Positions 53,001 through 63,273 of a DNA stretch of 64,000 nt are shown here, one piece after another. Source of the stretch: Ianthella basta (Eukaryota > Porifera > Demospongiae > Verongiida > Ianthellidae); the NCBI GenBank assembly GCA_964019415.1, contig OZ025869.1, positions 11,240,598-11,304,597 on the forward strand, written 5' to 3'. Below the pieces are notes generated by a model, which was not told the origin of the DNA, did no database searches, and saw only the letters and a program-made list of their open reading frames with translations. Both the position numbers and the translations under genes were made by a program. Positions within the stretch are counted from its first letter, which is position 1. Every line of letters starts with the position of its first letter.

Positions 53001-54023
53001 CAGACTACAGTCAACAGGTGTCTGCTGACAGTGAGTCTGACCAGTGCGATGTTGAGGACATTTATCCTGCAGGTATGTAGGATGCAATTAAGAATTATGC
53101 ATACAAGACATTCCACAGGTATAAACAATGAGCATACAATACTGCAGGCACCTCACTAAGCAAACAAGTTGCCATCACATGATGGTATGTAGGTGTACAT
53201 ACATAAACGTTTATAGAATCACTCATAAATCAAATAATTCTGGACATTGAACAACAGGACTTCTCAAGCTCAGCAATGATTTGGGAAGCAAAGAGACAAG
53301 CCACTGCTGCAAGGAACGGTACATCGCACAATTCTCCCTTTTGGACATGGAGAAGGACGGACAGATGTGGACGGACACTTAGCTTCCTTACCTTGCCAGC
53401 TGATCGATCCGTTCTCTCTGAAAAAATGGCGGCTCCACGTGCGCGTGGTAGTTCGTTCCAGCTCACTTCCGGTTTTCGGCTTCCGTGACACGTACCGCTA
53501 AGGGCTCCAAATTTGGAACCCATAGCGATATTATACGAATACCTTTATAGGCGCAAGTATAGTGAAGGTTACAAAATTGTAACCTCTACTGAATGAAACA
53601 AATTATTATAGCTAGCTAACAGCATGCCCTGAAACTGTAAAACAATCCTATTTATCTACACAGGTCTACACAGGATCATATCGGCCTCGGAACAGTGAAG
53701 TTATTGAAACAAATGTTCTACATATTAAGGAAGGTCATCTTGTCGCTGTCCTCAGTGATGACCCAACATGGCCTCCACCTTGGATTGCTGAGGTCAAGGA
53801 TGTGCAGGGTGATGATGTAATCGTAAGATGATATGAAGGTAGCTACACTACCGCATGGAAGCCTGCAAGAGTCAGAAATGGGAGACACATGGAAGACTGG
53901 GTCACCACTGTATCAAAATCATCTATAATTTTGTATGACTTCAAGCTCACCTCAACTGGTCAACTGAGGAAGAGCCACATCACCCACCTTCAAAAGGCGT
54001 ACAGTGACAATGCCACTATATGA
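50047..54023 (+). CDS. Acidic-repeat protein with Tudor/PWWP-like C-terminal domain, in-frame TGA
   Basis: Exons (plus): 50047-50134, 50782-50850, 52728-52904, 53004-53072, 53674-54023. Every internal exon is phase 1-1 and all borders are GT..AG. Exon 1 reads MSGSSHSRNS and ends SPKRSRPL, a basic NLS-like end. Exons 2 and 4 are both 69 bp and both end DVEDIYPAG; exon 3 ends with the related CADIHPAG. The last exon reads HIKEGHLVAVLSDDPTWPPP, WIAEVKDVQGDDVIVR, then TGA (53829-53831), then YEGSYTTAWKPARVRNG. The aromatic- and glycine-rich strand pattern suggests a Tudor/PWWP/BAH-like barrel, so a chromatin protein is plausible. TGA stands where Trp is expected, so this is a nonsense allele, a recent pseudogene or readthrough. 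About 251 codons in total. Confidence 0.6.
50645..50735. repeat. Triple repeat of a 30-36-bp unit with an internal palindrome
   Basis: Three copies of GTGTCCCCCTAGGACACAAC followed by ccattgag, spaced 31-38 bp apart in intron 1 of the plus-strand gene. Each copy contains GTGTCC...GGACAC, which can form a short hairpin. The third copy is degraded (GGACGTAAC). Confidence 0.85.
51113..51195. repeat. Dispersed repeat with GGGGCGCC...GGCGCCCC head
   Basis: Palindromic head GGGGCGCCGAAGGCGCCCC, then TATATTGTTTTCAG, tcgtatggcttcatgttcg and a short (TA)n. Related to 35680 and 60748. Confidence 0.55.
51211..51545. repeat. Two diverged copies of a CpG-rich ~150-bp unit
   Basis: Both copies begin near aaATGGCSGCGC, contain TTTCGCCGTGT followed by aacg.aa.gtg, and end TTCTGCGAGRTACAG (51345-51360 and 51530-51545). 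The unit is promoter-like in composition but has no ORF. Confidence 0.6.
51907..51978. repeat. Short inverted-repeat element (AACTCGAAATACTTG family)
   Basis: agcaagtagttcgaggttca on the left, GGGGCGCCCTGGCGCCCC in the centre, aactcgaaatacttg on the right. Same plan as 36664-36732. Confidence 0.6.
52416..52592. mobile_element. Short TIR element related to the satellite insert at 17597-18390
   Basis: Begins TATAGTATGGTAGGGAGGTC, which is the reverse complement of the right end of the 17597-18390 element, and ends gcgcaatcaccatactata, the reverse complement of that element's left end. Extra copies of both end motifs lie inside, so it may be two nested MITEs. Located in an intron of the plus-strand gene. 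Confidence 0.55.
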
Positions 54024-55104
54024 CACTCATCTATTATGTTATGACACAGAATATTCTAAATTAACTTCCTATTAATGGAGACATTTACTACACATCTGAA
54101 ATAAGCTCCATGTTTCTTACTCTATGCGAATTGTCATTATTCTACTTTCATTCCAAATAGTTGAAAATTATGATCTTGCATGCAGCACTTTGCAAAAGAA
54201 GGAAAAATTGCTTAGAATTTGTACGAAGCAATGCAATAATTGTCAACAATGTACATTATTCTACTAATAAGAATAACGGGTTTTATATAAGAACTTGTTT
54301 GTATTAAATTTAAAGTGACTTGGTAAAGTTCATAGTATTCAGCTGTAGCCCCCATATTTCCTATTAGAGTTTGAGTTGTTGATGATATTTCCCAATTGTG
54401 TGCTGTTTTGTAAGGTTTACGTTTCAATCAGCAATTGAAAGTACTGTGTGTAACACTGAATTTGTCACAATTTAGTTACTGATTTATTAACATTGACACA
54501 CTGAATGCTTTCAGTGGGCATTTTGTTTCTCTTTCCAGTTCATGCCCATGCATGCACTTATAGGATATGCACATGAAGATAGTAATGCGTATGTGCAGCA
54601 TGCGCAAATGACTGAACGTTACCGATAATGTGTGCACACACATATTCTGTTATATATTTAATGGTATACTTAAACAATAATTGTATGTGTGCATGTACAA
54701 CATGGAACACATACAGGAGAGTTTACCTCAGTTCTGTCTCTCTGTACCATTTGCTGTAAAATACAATATTACTTTTTACAGTCAATTCATTACTATCAAA
54801 CTCCTTCAAACATGTGCAGTTAAAGAGGCAACATACACCACTAAAGGGGCTATACACATACACCCAGGGCAACAATCACCCTGGCCCCTGGCGCCATCCT
54901 CCAATATAATATAGTAATATAATAACCTATATACTATTAGCCGTATATTTCCATATTTCCTATAATTATATGCACTCCAACCTGGCAGCTTCTCCTATAT
55001 TACACCCTTTGTTGACATGCCTTATGTGCTCATTTTTCTATTATATGCCTCATTAAACACCTGGATTCGGGAAAATTAGATGAGCACTATGACAGCTTCA
55101 AGAA
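54024..55104. other. Intergenic sequence, no gene seen
   Basis: AT-rich, with polyadenylation-type words after the plus-strand gene. Short frames lack splice or motif support. At 55070-55150 there is a loose inverted repeat (GGAAAATTAGATGAGC / GCTCATCCAATTTTCC) at the border of the duplicated block. Confidence 0.4.
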
Positions 55105-56925
55105 AGAACCTTTGTCAACTGCTTACTGCAATATTGCTCATCCAATTTTCCTTAATCTACAAGCACAGCTATGAGCCTCTACCAGATCAAACACCTGGAT
55201 GTACCATAGCAACATGAAAGTTGCAGTTGGGGTCTACAATTCAGTGTATTATGCATCTGAGCTGAATTATTATGTACCTTAACTTCACAACCTTTTATTA
55301 TCTGACCAAATATAATGGTTCACGTATGGTACATATAACCATTGAATTCATACAGATTATTAATGTAATTGAACATTTCATGTTGCACATCCTCATATAA
55401 AATTGTGCTAGCAATTTGCATTCTGCCCACTACCCTGTGAACAATACATGCCAATAAAAACTTAAAAATTCCTGATGAACCCAAATTCACAGCATCGACA
55501 AGCGTGTATCAGATAAATGTTAATTCACAAGCAGTTTGCTTGCCTGTGCAGCTACAGTATACAATAACACAGCAATTACAATTATATATAGGAGTGACAT
55601 GTAAATAAATAATGTAATATAAGTTTTTGTGCAAGTGCATGACCAGCTGCAATAAGATCACCAGTTTCAATCATGCATAAAGAGGTGTTGATACCAATGT
55701 GATCCCTGGTCTGCAGAGCATGTGTTCCTTCCTTTAATTATACGTACACTGCAATTGCCAGGGCAGGGAAGGAGAAGTGAACGCAGGCATTGGCTCACTG
55801 GCTACACAAGGACTGAGTAGGTCAGGGGAAGTGTACTGTAGTTTGATGGCTGGCTTGCTAGTTGTGGCAGAAGTTGAATTGGTCCAGTACAGCTTCACAT
55901 GCATACTTAGCTTTCTGCTGATGGGCAGGCCTCTCAGGTTCATGCATATGAGTGAGGGTACACTGGAGCAGTTGGCTGTACAAGGACTGCAAGGGAGAGG
56001 GTAGTGTGCTGCAGCTTTGCTACCAATTAGCTATCTACTCAGCCTTGCTGGCTGTAGCCAAAGTTAAGGTTGGGTAGGTCTATTCCTTGTATATTGGTCA
56101 CTTGCAATTAGGCAGCTGCATTCTGACACTGCACGACACACCTTAATGCAAATCCTGCTGCTACGGTCATTAATTACCATCATGCCCCTGCATGCATGCT
56201 CCCGCTTGCCCCCACAATGTTTTACATTCATCTAGTATAATACATTGTCCATCCTGTGAATAAGCTTAGTACATTCTGATATAATAATCATTTTGGAACA
56301 TTAATTTATTGTCATTTACATTTATTGTCCAGCAACAGCACTTATTGCAACCCATACCAAAATATCAAACTGCTTTACTGAAGGTTTACTGCTCTACATA
56401 ATCTCAATGCATTTATAATGTTTCAGCTCTCGAGAAGCTGATCTGATCATTAAGGCAAGCTGTAGAGCAGTTAGTTACAGCTAAATATGTAGAATGCACA
56501 ATGCCATGCTGAGGTTGAACGGGGTGAGGCTCATGCAAGTTTGATAGAATAATATTAATGCATTTTAGGGCAGAAAAAGGATGCGATTATTGAATATACA
56601 TAACACAGTGGAACTGGTGTGAACCAGTGGTCACTGTGTTAAACGAACATGGCCACTTCTCTAAACGGCCAGACTGCCTGGCCCCTAATAGCACTAAAAC
56701 ATTGCAATCTACCTCTAGCAGGTGGGCAGCCACCTTTTTATAAGGGTCAGTTCGAACTGGGCCATAAAGGTGCATGTGGCTGTCCCAGACATGCAGGTTA
56801 CGCTGTATATTGTTACAGTATGACACGCAAGAATTGAGTTGCGAAATTGTGGCTGCTTATATATAATCATTATAATTAATTAACACACAGGTAGCGCTAA
56901 TATTGAAAACTATAATGTCATGAAT
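55105..56925. repeat. Duplicated 3' flank of the multi-pass family (copy C side)
   Basis: Closely similar to 19850-21695 over its whole length; the right third is also similar to 62400-63130. Small indels of one to forty bases separate the copies. The recurrent 62-codon frame at 56649-56837 belongs to a dispersed repeat. Confidence 0.75.
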
Positions 56926-57035
56926 ATCATCAAACCTGACTTGCATGAATTAGTGACAAACAGAACCTGGAGTTGTGTACCAATAATGTGTTTCAAGTTA
57001 GTACAACGCAGACCTTATTGAGGGGTGCTGTTAAT

Positions 57036-59130
57036 TTACTGCATAAATAAGCTCAACAGTGTTGAATGTCTCTCACGAACACGTTGTTCACTGTCTTCAT
57101 TGCTCATAGCACAATCTCTTGAGTTTCCTTCCTGCAGTAAAGGCTCCTGCAGCTGTTCAGTCACTGCTAACTCATCTGGACCTGTCACACTTTTGAGCCA
57201 TTGGAAGCCAATTTTTCGCAGAGTCCATCCAAACACTAATAATATTGTTGGGGTAATTAGAGCAGAAAGTGTGGAATAGGGGCTATTCAGTACTGTCCTG
57301 TAGTTGGCCAAGACACCGGCAAAACCAATCAGGGATGCAAAGCAGGCTGCGGTCATGAATAGAACCAAAAACACAAGAATCTGAGCAAATTCACGAAAGA
57401 TAGAAGTGACTTTTGCCCTCCATGGTTGTTTCTTCTTTGCTTTGGTGAACGCAAAGAGTATGGCGAGAAGGTGCACAGAGTAGAAGACAACAAGGATGTA
57501 CAGAAGGGTGGTAGAGATGACAGTGGGTGGTCTGCCAAGCAGTGCTAGGAATACAAAACTTGAGCGGCAACAGATATGAAGAATGAATAGAAGTAAACTC
57601 CATATTGAAAGACACCGCACAATCTTCTTACTTATCTCATGGGCACCATTGCAACAGCAGAGGATGGCAAATGGCAGTAGGAAGATAGATGGAATGGCAA
57701 AGCTAAGCTTCCTGCCATGATAAATGGCAACAATCAGCGTAGTAGACATTATGAGCACCAGTAGGCCCAACACTATCCAGCCAGTGTTAATGTGTGCAAG
57801 AGCACCAGAGGATAGGTTCACTATTTCAGTCATTAATGTAAGAACAATCATAAGAACATTCCCCAGGAATGACACTGTAACACATCCCCAGAATATGCCA
57901 TAGTTGCTGAATGAAGACTTTGCTGTGCTGTCATTGTGACTGCTTGCTAAACTAGATCCTTGCTTGTTAAGGAATTGCACACTTACTAGAAGTACTAAGA
58001 TAATCAGAAAGAAGTTTCCCACTGCATAGACAGATAGCATTACTCTAGCTGAAATATCCAGCCATTTCTTGTCATTGTGTAAAGTGACAGTATACACCGT
58101 TTTCTGTGGGTCAGTATGGCACCCACGGAGCACATAACCAAGATATCCATGCTCACTGGATATTTGATTTGCAGCATACAACTGGATCTGCATGTGCACA
58201 TGTTTGCATATGAATAAAAAATTAATGATTGTGATCATTTTCCCCAGTATAAAGCATCATATAATATTGCATGATGGACATTAATTATAGCCACTGCTAT
58301 AGTATAGATGAAGTACGTAGAATAAGAAGTATGTAATTGTGGGAGATTAAACCATAACAACAAGAGGCACTTGCTTAACCACTCCTTGCCTGGCATAAAA
58401 CAATACTGTAACGCCCATGTAGAGTTAGGCCTGGAGGTGTGAAAAACCCGATATTAGATATTTACACAGCAATCTCCTATATTGCATCCGGTAATGCAGA
58501 GCTTAAAAATTGAATACTATTCACTGCATACAACATGCTTATTGAAATTGCAGCTGTCATTCTAGCTTCAGAGCTTAAATACAGCCATAAAAATGTGTTG
58601 TTTGCACTGTCATATTTACCCAATGCGTCTCATTTTTTAAGACTGTTTCCTCACTACAGATAACTCACCCTCATTGTTAAGTCAATAAGGAAATTGAAGT
58701 GTGTCAGATTTGTGCTACAAATGTTAGGGATGGTGATGTCAGCTTGCCGTGGTTGCCATTGATAGAAATAGTTCAGAGTGAATAGCGCATACGAATTTAG
58801 TCTAGTAGGAATCATGAAGATGAACACAGGTGAAGGTACCCATAGCCACATCTCCTCCCCCGGGGGACAGTTAGGGTCAGTTGAAATGATGATGTCTGTT
58901 CCATTGCTTGAGTTCATGTGGTAGACCACTTGCACTGATAGTGGGAAGACACTGTTAGCCTCGTAGAAGGCATGTACCAAGGCATCCACATTGGCAGAGT
59001 TGTCAGTTATTGTGGCTTTCTCAAAATCAGTGAAAGAATTCACACAATTGTCAGAAGCAATTCCAGCAGCAGACAAGGCCAGAACTGCTAACACTGCCAC
59101 AGTGCTTATGAACTTGGGACACACCATCAT
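57036..59130 (-). CDS. Intact multi-pass membrane protein with signal-peptide ectodomain (copy C)
   Basis: Two exons: 59130-58669 (154 codons) and 58187-57036 (383 codons plus TAA), phase 0 join, 537 residues. Exon 1 has a signal peptide (MMVCPKFISTVAVLAVLALS), the glycosylation run NSSNGT and PNCPPGEEMWLWVP. Exon 2 opens IQLYAANQISSEHGYLGY and has eight hydrophobic segments at about 203-226, 249-272, 286-309, 314-334, 345-370, 374-400, 418-445 and 459-478. A cytoplasmic-looking tail follows (VTEQLQEPLLQEGNSRD, ending SLFMQ). Charged loops (KAKKKQPWRAK) separate TM6 and TM7. No known family is recognised and the topology is a prediction by eye. It is the only fully visible intact member among six copies here. 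Confidence 0.7.
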
Positions 59131-59395
59131 CACACAGTATACGTACACTGTGGATAGCAAGCAGGATACAGTATTGATTGCTGCTATGTCATACCACTTT
59201 ATATGATTCAGTGCAAGTGTTATTGTCTTTTCTGTACTGCGGTTGTATCACCTGATCATTGACCTGATTAAAATAATGCATTGAAACAGATTTCATTATA
59301 GAAATAGAACTGAAACTGTAGAGGTGTGAATGGAGTAATAGAAAAGGAAAATAGTAAGCAAAGAAGTGTTACAATCATTACTAAGTTTTCAAAAT

Positions 59396-59525
<130 letters not shown>

Positions 59526-59526
59526 A

Positions 59527-59965
59527 CAGTAGACCCACCACCATCCAGCCAGTGTGTAGGCGCACTAGAGGATTGGTGTACTATTCCAGTCAATAATGTA
59601 AAGACAGTCATAAGAACATTCCCCAAGAATGACACTGTAACACATCCCCAGAATATGCCATAGTTGCTGAATGAAGACTTTGCTGTGCTGTCATCGTGAC
59701 TGTTTGCTAAGGTAGATCCTTGCTTGTAAAGGAATTGCACTCTCACGAGAAGAATGAGGACAATTACAAAGTAGATTCCCACTATGTGGACAAATAGTAC
59801 TGTACTAGCTGAAATCTCCAGCCATTGCTCATCATTATGTAATGTGATGGAATACGGCATTAATTTTCTGTGGGCCAGTATAGCACCCACAGAGCACATA
59901 CCCAAGATATCCACGCTCACTGGACATTTTGAGCAGCGGCATACAACTGGATCTGTATGTGCACA
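59527..59965 (-). pseudogene. Fragment F: 5' half of the multi-pass exon 2
   Basis: Homologous to the first part of copy C exon 2: SITLHNDEQWLEISASTVLF, then QFLYKQGSTLANSHDDSTAK and YGIFWGCVTVSFLGNVLMTV. Early residues are shifted out of frame (ILGMCSVGAILAHRK belongs to another frame), and the exon is cut after TM2 where the (TG)n begins. The rest of the exon is missing. The homologous intron continues to about 60240. Confidence 0.8.
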
Positions 59966-60535
59966 TGTTTGCATATGAATAAGAAATAATGATTGTGGTC
60001 CTTTTCTCAGTCAATCACTATATATTGTACTGTTGATGGATATTATAACCACTGCTATTATTATAGATGACCTACATAGTATACTTAATATATTTGTGGA
60101 GGATAAAAACCATAAGAGCATGAGGCACTTGCTAAACCACTCCATGGATCGATGCCTGGACCAATTCTTACCTGACGTAGGCCAATACATTCATGCATAC
60201 GCAGAGTTTGGCCTGGAGTCTGTGAAAACCCAGTGATCACCTACATGGCAATCCAGCAATAAGTTGAATACCGTAATAAACAGCAATTTGATATATCACA
60301 GCTTGCTACAGTGCCATTCCAGCTTATGTGATTCTGTGCAGGTGTTAGTCTGTAGACCAGTTGAATATAAACCTGTGTACAGTGTATTGTATTGAAACAG
60401 CCTTCTCTATTGAGCTAAAACTGAAGCAGTACTCCTATGAATAGGGCCAAGAAACAGAAAGTACAATTCAAATAAAATAATGATATATACAATTATAGCA
60501 TAAAACTTATTGTGTGTGTGTGTGTGTGTGTGTCA
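59966..60535. pseudogene. Fragment F: intron and upstream flank with exon 1 deleted
   Basis: The intron words (aggcacttgctaaaccactcc, then tggcctggagtctgtgaaaac) match copies B and C. At about 60250-60310 the sequence passes directly to the region normally upstream of exon 1 (gtgcaggtgttagtctgt, then ctgtgtacagtg) and ends in a short (TG)n at 60511-60532. The ectodomain exon has been lost between these points. Confidence 0.6.
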
Positions 60536-60747
60536 GTGCGCGTACACACATGCGCATCTGTGTGTGTTTGTGTGTGGGAGGGGAGCACACATATGCACAT
60601 GTTAAGTGTATGTATACATTCTGAGTGCTTGCCCGAAGCATGTACATTGGGTGTTGTTTATTTGCAACTGACTACTGCTGTATAGGCGTACAGTTTTCAA
60701 GTCAATTGTCTATAAACATCTGTTCCAGCATATGATTTTGAGTGCCC

Positions 60748-60805
60748 TATATTGTTTTTACTTTTAGGTATTCGTATAGCTTCATGTTCGTATATAAAAA
60801 TTATA
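60748..60805. repeat. Dispersed repeat related to 51113-51195
   Basis: GCCCTATATTGTTTTTACTT, then ggtattcgtatagcttcatgttcgtata. It lacks the GC palindrome seen at 51113. Confidence 0.5.
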
Positions 60806-61022
60806 TATATTTCTGTCATTGCATTTTCTGTCCTCACATTATTTGTGATGAAAACTGCAGCTGATGCAATAGTACAGTATGGCAGTGATCAGTAATGGTT
60901 TGCATTCATTAAGTTATCGGTAACTATGAGTTGTCCATTCATTTTAAGATGTTTCTACTATGTCATCCCATTAATGGTTTGTGTATTTCAATGCTACAAT
61001 CAAATTCACTTCACCTACCAAG

Positions 61023-61671
61023 TCATAAGGTTAGCAATTCTGCCATGAACATGTTACTCACTATATCAATGTTGATAGCACATTCCCTTGAGTTCACCTC
61101 CTGTAGTAAAGGCACCTTCAGTAGTGGTGCCTCTTCATCAGGACTTGTCACACTTTTGAGCCACTGGAAGCCAATCTGCCGCAAAGCCCATCCAAGTGCT
61201 AGCAGAAACGCTGGTGCAATTAAAGCAGAAACTGTGGAGTAGGGGCTATTCAGTACTGTCCTGTAGTTGGCCAAGACACCGGCAAAACCAATCAGGACGC
61301 AGAGCAGGCTGCGGTTAAGAATAAAACCAAAAACACAAGAACTTGAGCTAATTCATAGAACTGAAGGTAGAAGTGACTTTTGCCTTCCATGGTTGTTTTT
61401 TCTTTGCCTTGGTGAACGCAAAGAGTATGGCAAGAAGGTGCACAGAGTAGAAGACAACAAGGATGTACAGAAGGGTGGTAGAGATGACAGTGGGTGGCCT
61501 GCCAAGCAGTGCTAGGAATACAAAGCTTGCATGGCAACAGATATAGAGAAAGAATAAAAGTAATTTCCATAATGAAAGACACTGCACAATTTTCATACTA
61601 ATTTCACAGGCACCATTGCAACAGAAGATGGGAAAATAATAATAGGAAGAGGGATGGAGTGACAGACCCAC
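61023..61671 (-). pseudogene. Fragment D: 3' half of the multi-pass exon 2
   Basis: Reads FCCCNGACEISMKIVQCLSL, RPPTVISTTLLYILVVFYSV and KAKKKQPWKAKVTSTF, then shifts frame (about 61370), continues FYELAQVLVFLVLFLTAACS, shifts again (about 61300, where bases are missing against copy C) and finishes MANYRTVLNSPYSTVSALIA to NSRECAIN. The tail is shorter and different at its end. Homology stops at about 61670, before TM4. At least two frameshifts and no 5' half. D and F could be the two halves of one former copy split by about 1.4 kb of other sequence (60.7-61.0 kb and nearby). Confidence 0.8.
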
Positions 61672-61787
61672 TGCATTAGGGTGACCAAATCCTAGTATGA
61701 TTTACAGTAGATTGAACAACACTAACACACTCTCTCCTTTGAGAACTTGCTTATTCAGGAGCTGTAATCCTTCACCACTTTTTTCCC

Positions 61788-61913
61788 ATGTGTAGAAACA
61801 TCCAACACAAGATCTTCTTTGCAGTTGGCATTTTGGTGGTCCTGGTCATTATTGCACTCATTATATTCGCTGCTGTCAAGATCAAACAAGCAACAGAAAA
61901 CAAGCAGTCATAA
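61788..61913 (+). CDS. Short single-pass membrane ORF or terminal exon
   Basis: 41 codons (MCRNIQHKIFFAVGILVVLV..., ending KIKQATENKQS and TAA). The central 20-odd residues are a textbook transmembrane helix, followed by a basic/polar tail. The frame is open upstream for at least 10 codons. This could be the last exon of a type I membrane protein whose acceptor is not obvious, or a micropeptide. It lies just past the border of fragment D, on the opposite strand. Confidence 0.3.
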   Translation: MCRNIQHKIFFAVGILVVLVIIALIIFAAVKIKQATENKQS

Positions 61914-62399
61914 CTTCATGCTTAAGTATCACTTACAAAGTTGTTTCTTATGCCCGCATGCTTCGTCTCTCTTGCTGGCTGATACTGTATATTGCATTCC
62001 TTTCACAGATGAATGTATGTACAGTTATTTAATTATAGTGATGTGAGTCATATTGTTAATATTGATGGCTAGTGTGGAACCCTGTATATTGATGCATAAT
62101 AAAGGATATGTATACTGTGTTAAGTCAGAAGCACAATAAGAATGGAAAGGGTTCCCTTCCTGTTTTCTCATTATGCGCTCCTGGTTAGGTCTTTAAGGCA
62201 ATATGGTATTAGCAGACCTATATATGAGGACCATGCATTCCTTTTATGTATTATCTGTGCATAATATAGAATCATGCATGTACGTAATACCTAATACTTA
62301 TATCGAAACACAATATCATGGTGAATACAGGTATGTGCTGTATACCACATCATAGTAGGATGGCATTCTTGGCTTTTCATAGCATGTTTAATAAACTGT

Positions 62400-63235
62400 C
62401 CACCCTGTGAATATGCTTGGTAATCTACAATCATTTAACGACATTAATTTACTGTCATTTGCATTTATTGTCGGGCAACAGCAATTATTGCAGCCCATAT
62501 TAAAATATTAACTGCTTTGACTGTAACTGAGAGTTTACTGCTGTACATAATCTCAATGAATTAAAAATAATTCAGCTTTCGAGAAGCTGATCAATTAAGG
62601 CGAGCTGTAGAGAAATTAATTACAGCTAATAAGTAAAAGAATGCACAATGTCATGCTGAGGGTGAATAGGAAAAGGTGAGGCTCATGCAAGTTTGATAGA
62701 ATAATATTAATGCATTCAGTACATGGTCTCACCCAGTCAATTTTGTCCATACTAGCTATATATAAAAAAAGTATTGTTTCAGTTTAGGGCAGAAAAAGAT
62801 GCGATGATTGAACATACATAACACAGTGGAACCGGTGTGATCCAGTGGTCACTGTGTTAAACAAACATGGCCACTTCTCAAAACAGCCAGACTGCCTGGC
62901 CCCTAATAGCACTAAAACATTGCAATCTACCTCTAACAGGTGGGCAGCCACCTTTCTATAAAGGTCAGTTCGAACTGGGCCATAAAGGTGCACGTGGCTG
63001 TCCCAGACATGCAGGTTACGCTGAATATTGTTACAGTATGACATGCAAGAATTGAGTTGCGAAATTGTGGCTGCTTATAATCATTATAATTAATTAACAC
63101 ATAGGTAGCGCTAATATTGAAAACTATAATGTCATGAATATCATCAAACCTGACTTGCATGAATTAGTGACAAACAGAACCTGGAGTTGTGTACCAATAA
63201 TGTGTTTCAAGTTAGTACAACACAGACTATATTGA
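62400..63235. repeat. Duplicated 3' flank of the multi-pass family (copy E side)
   Basis: Closely similar to 56210-57040 and 21040-21695. It has one extra stretch of about 80 bp (62720-62800) not present in the others. Confidence 0.75.
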
Positions 63236-63273
63236 GGGGTGCTGTTAATTTACTTCATATATGAGCTCAACAA

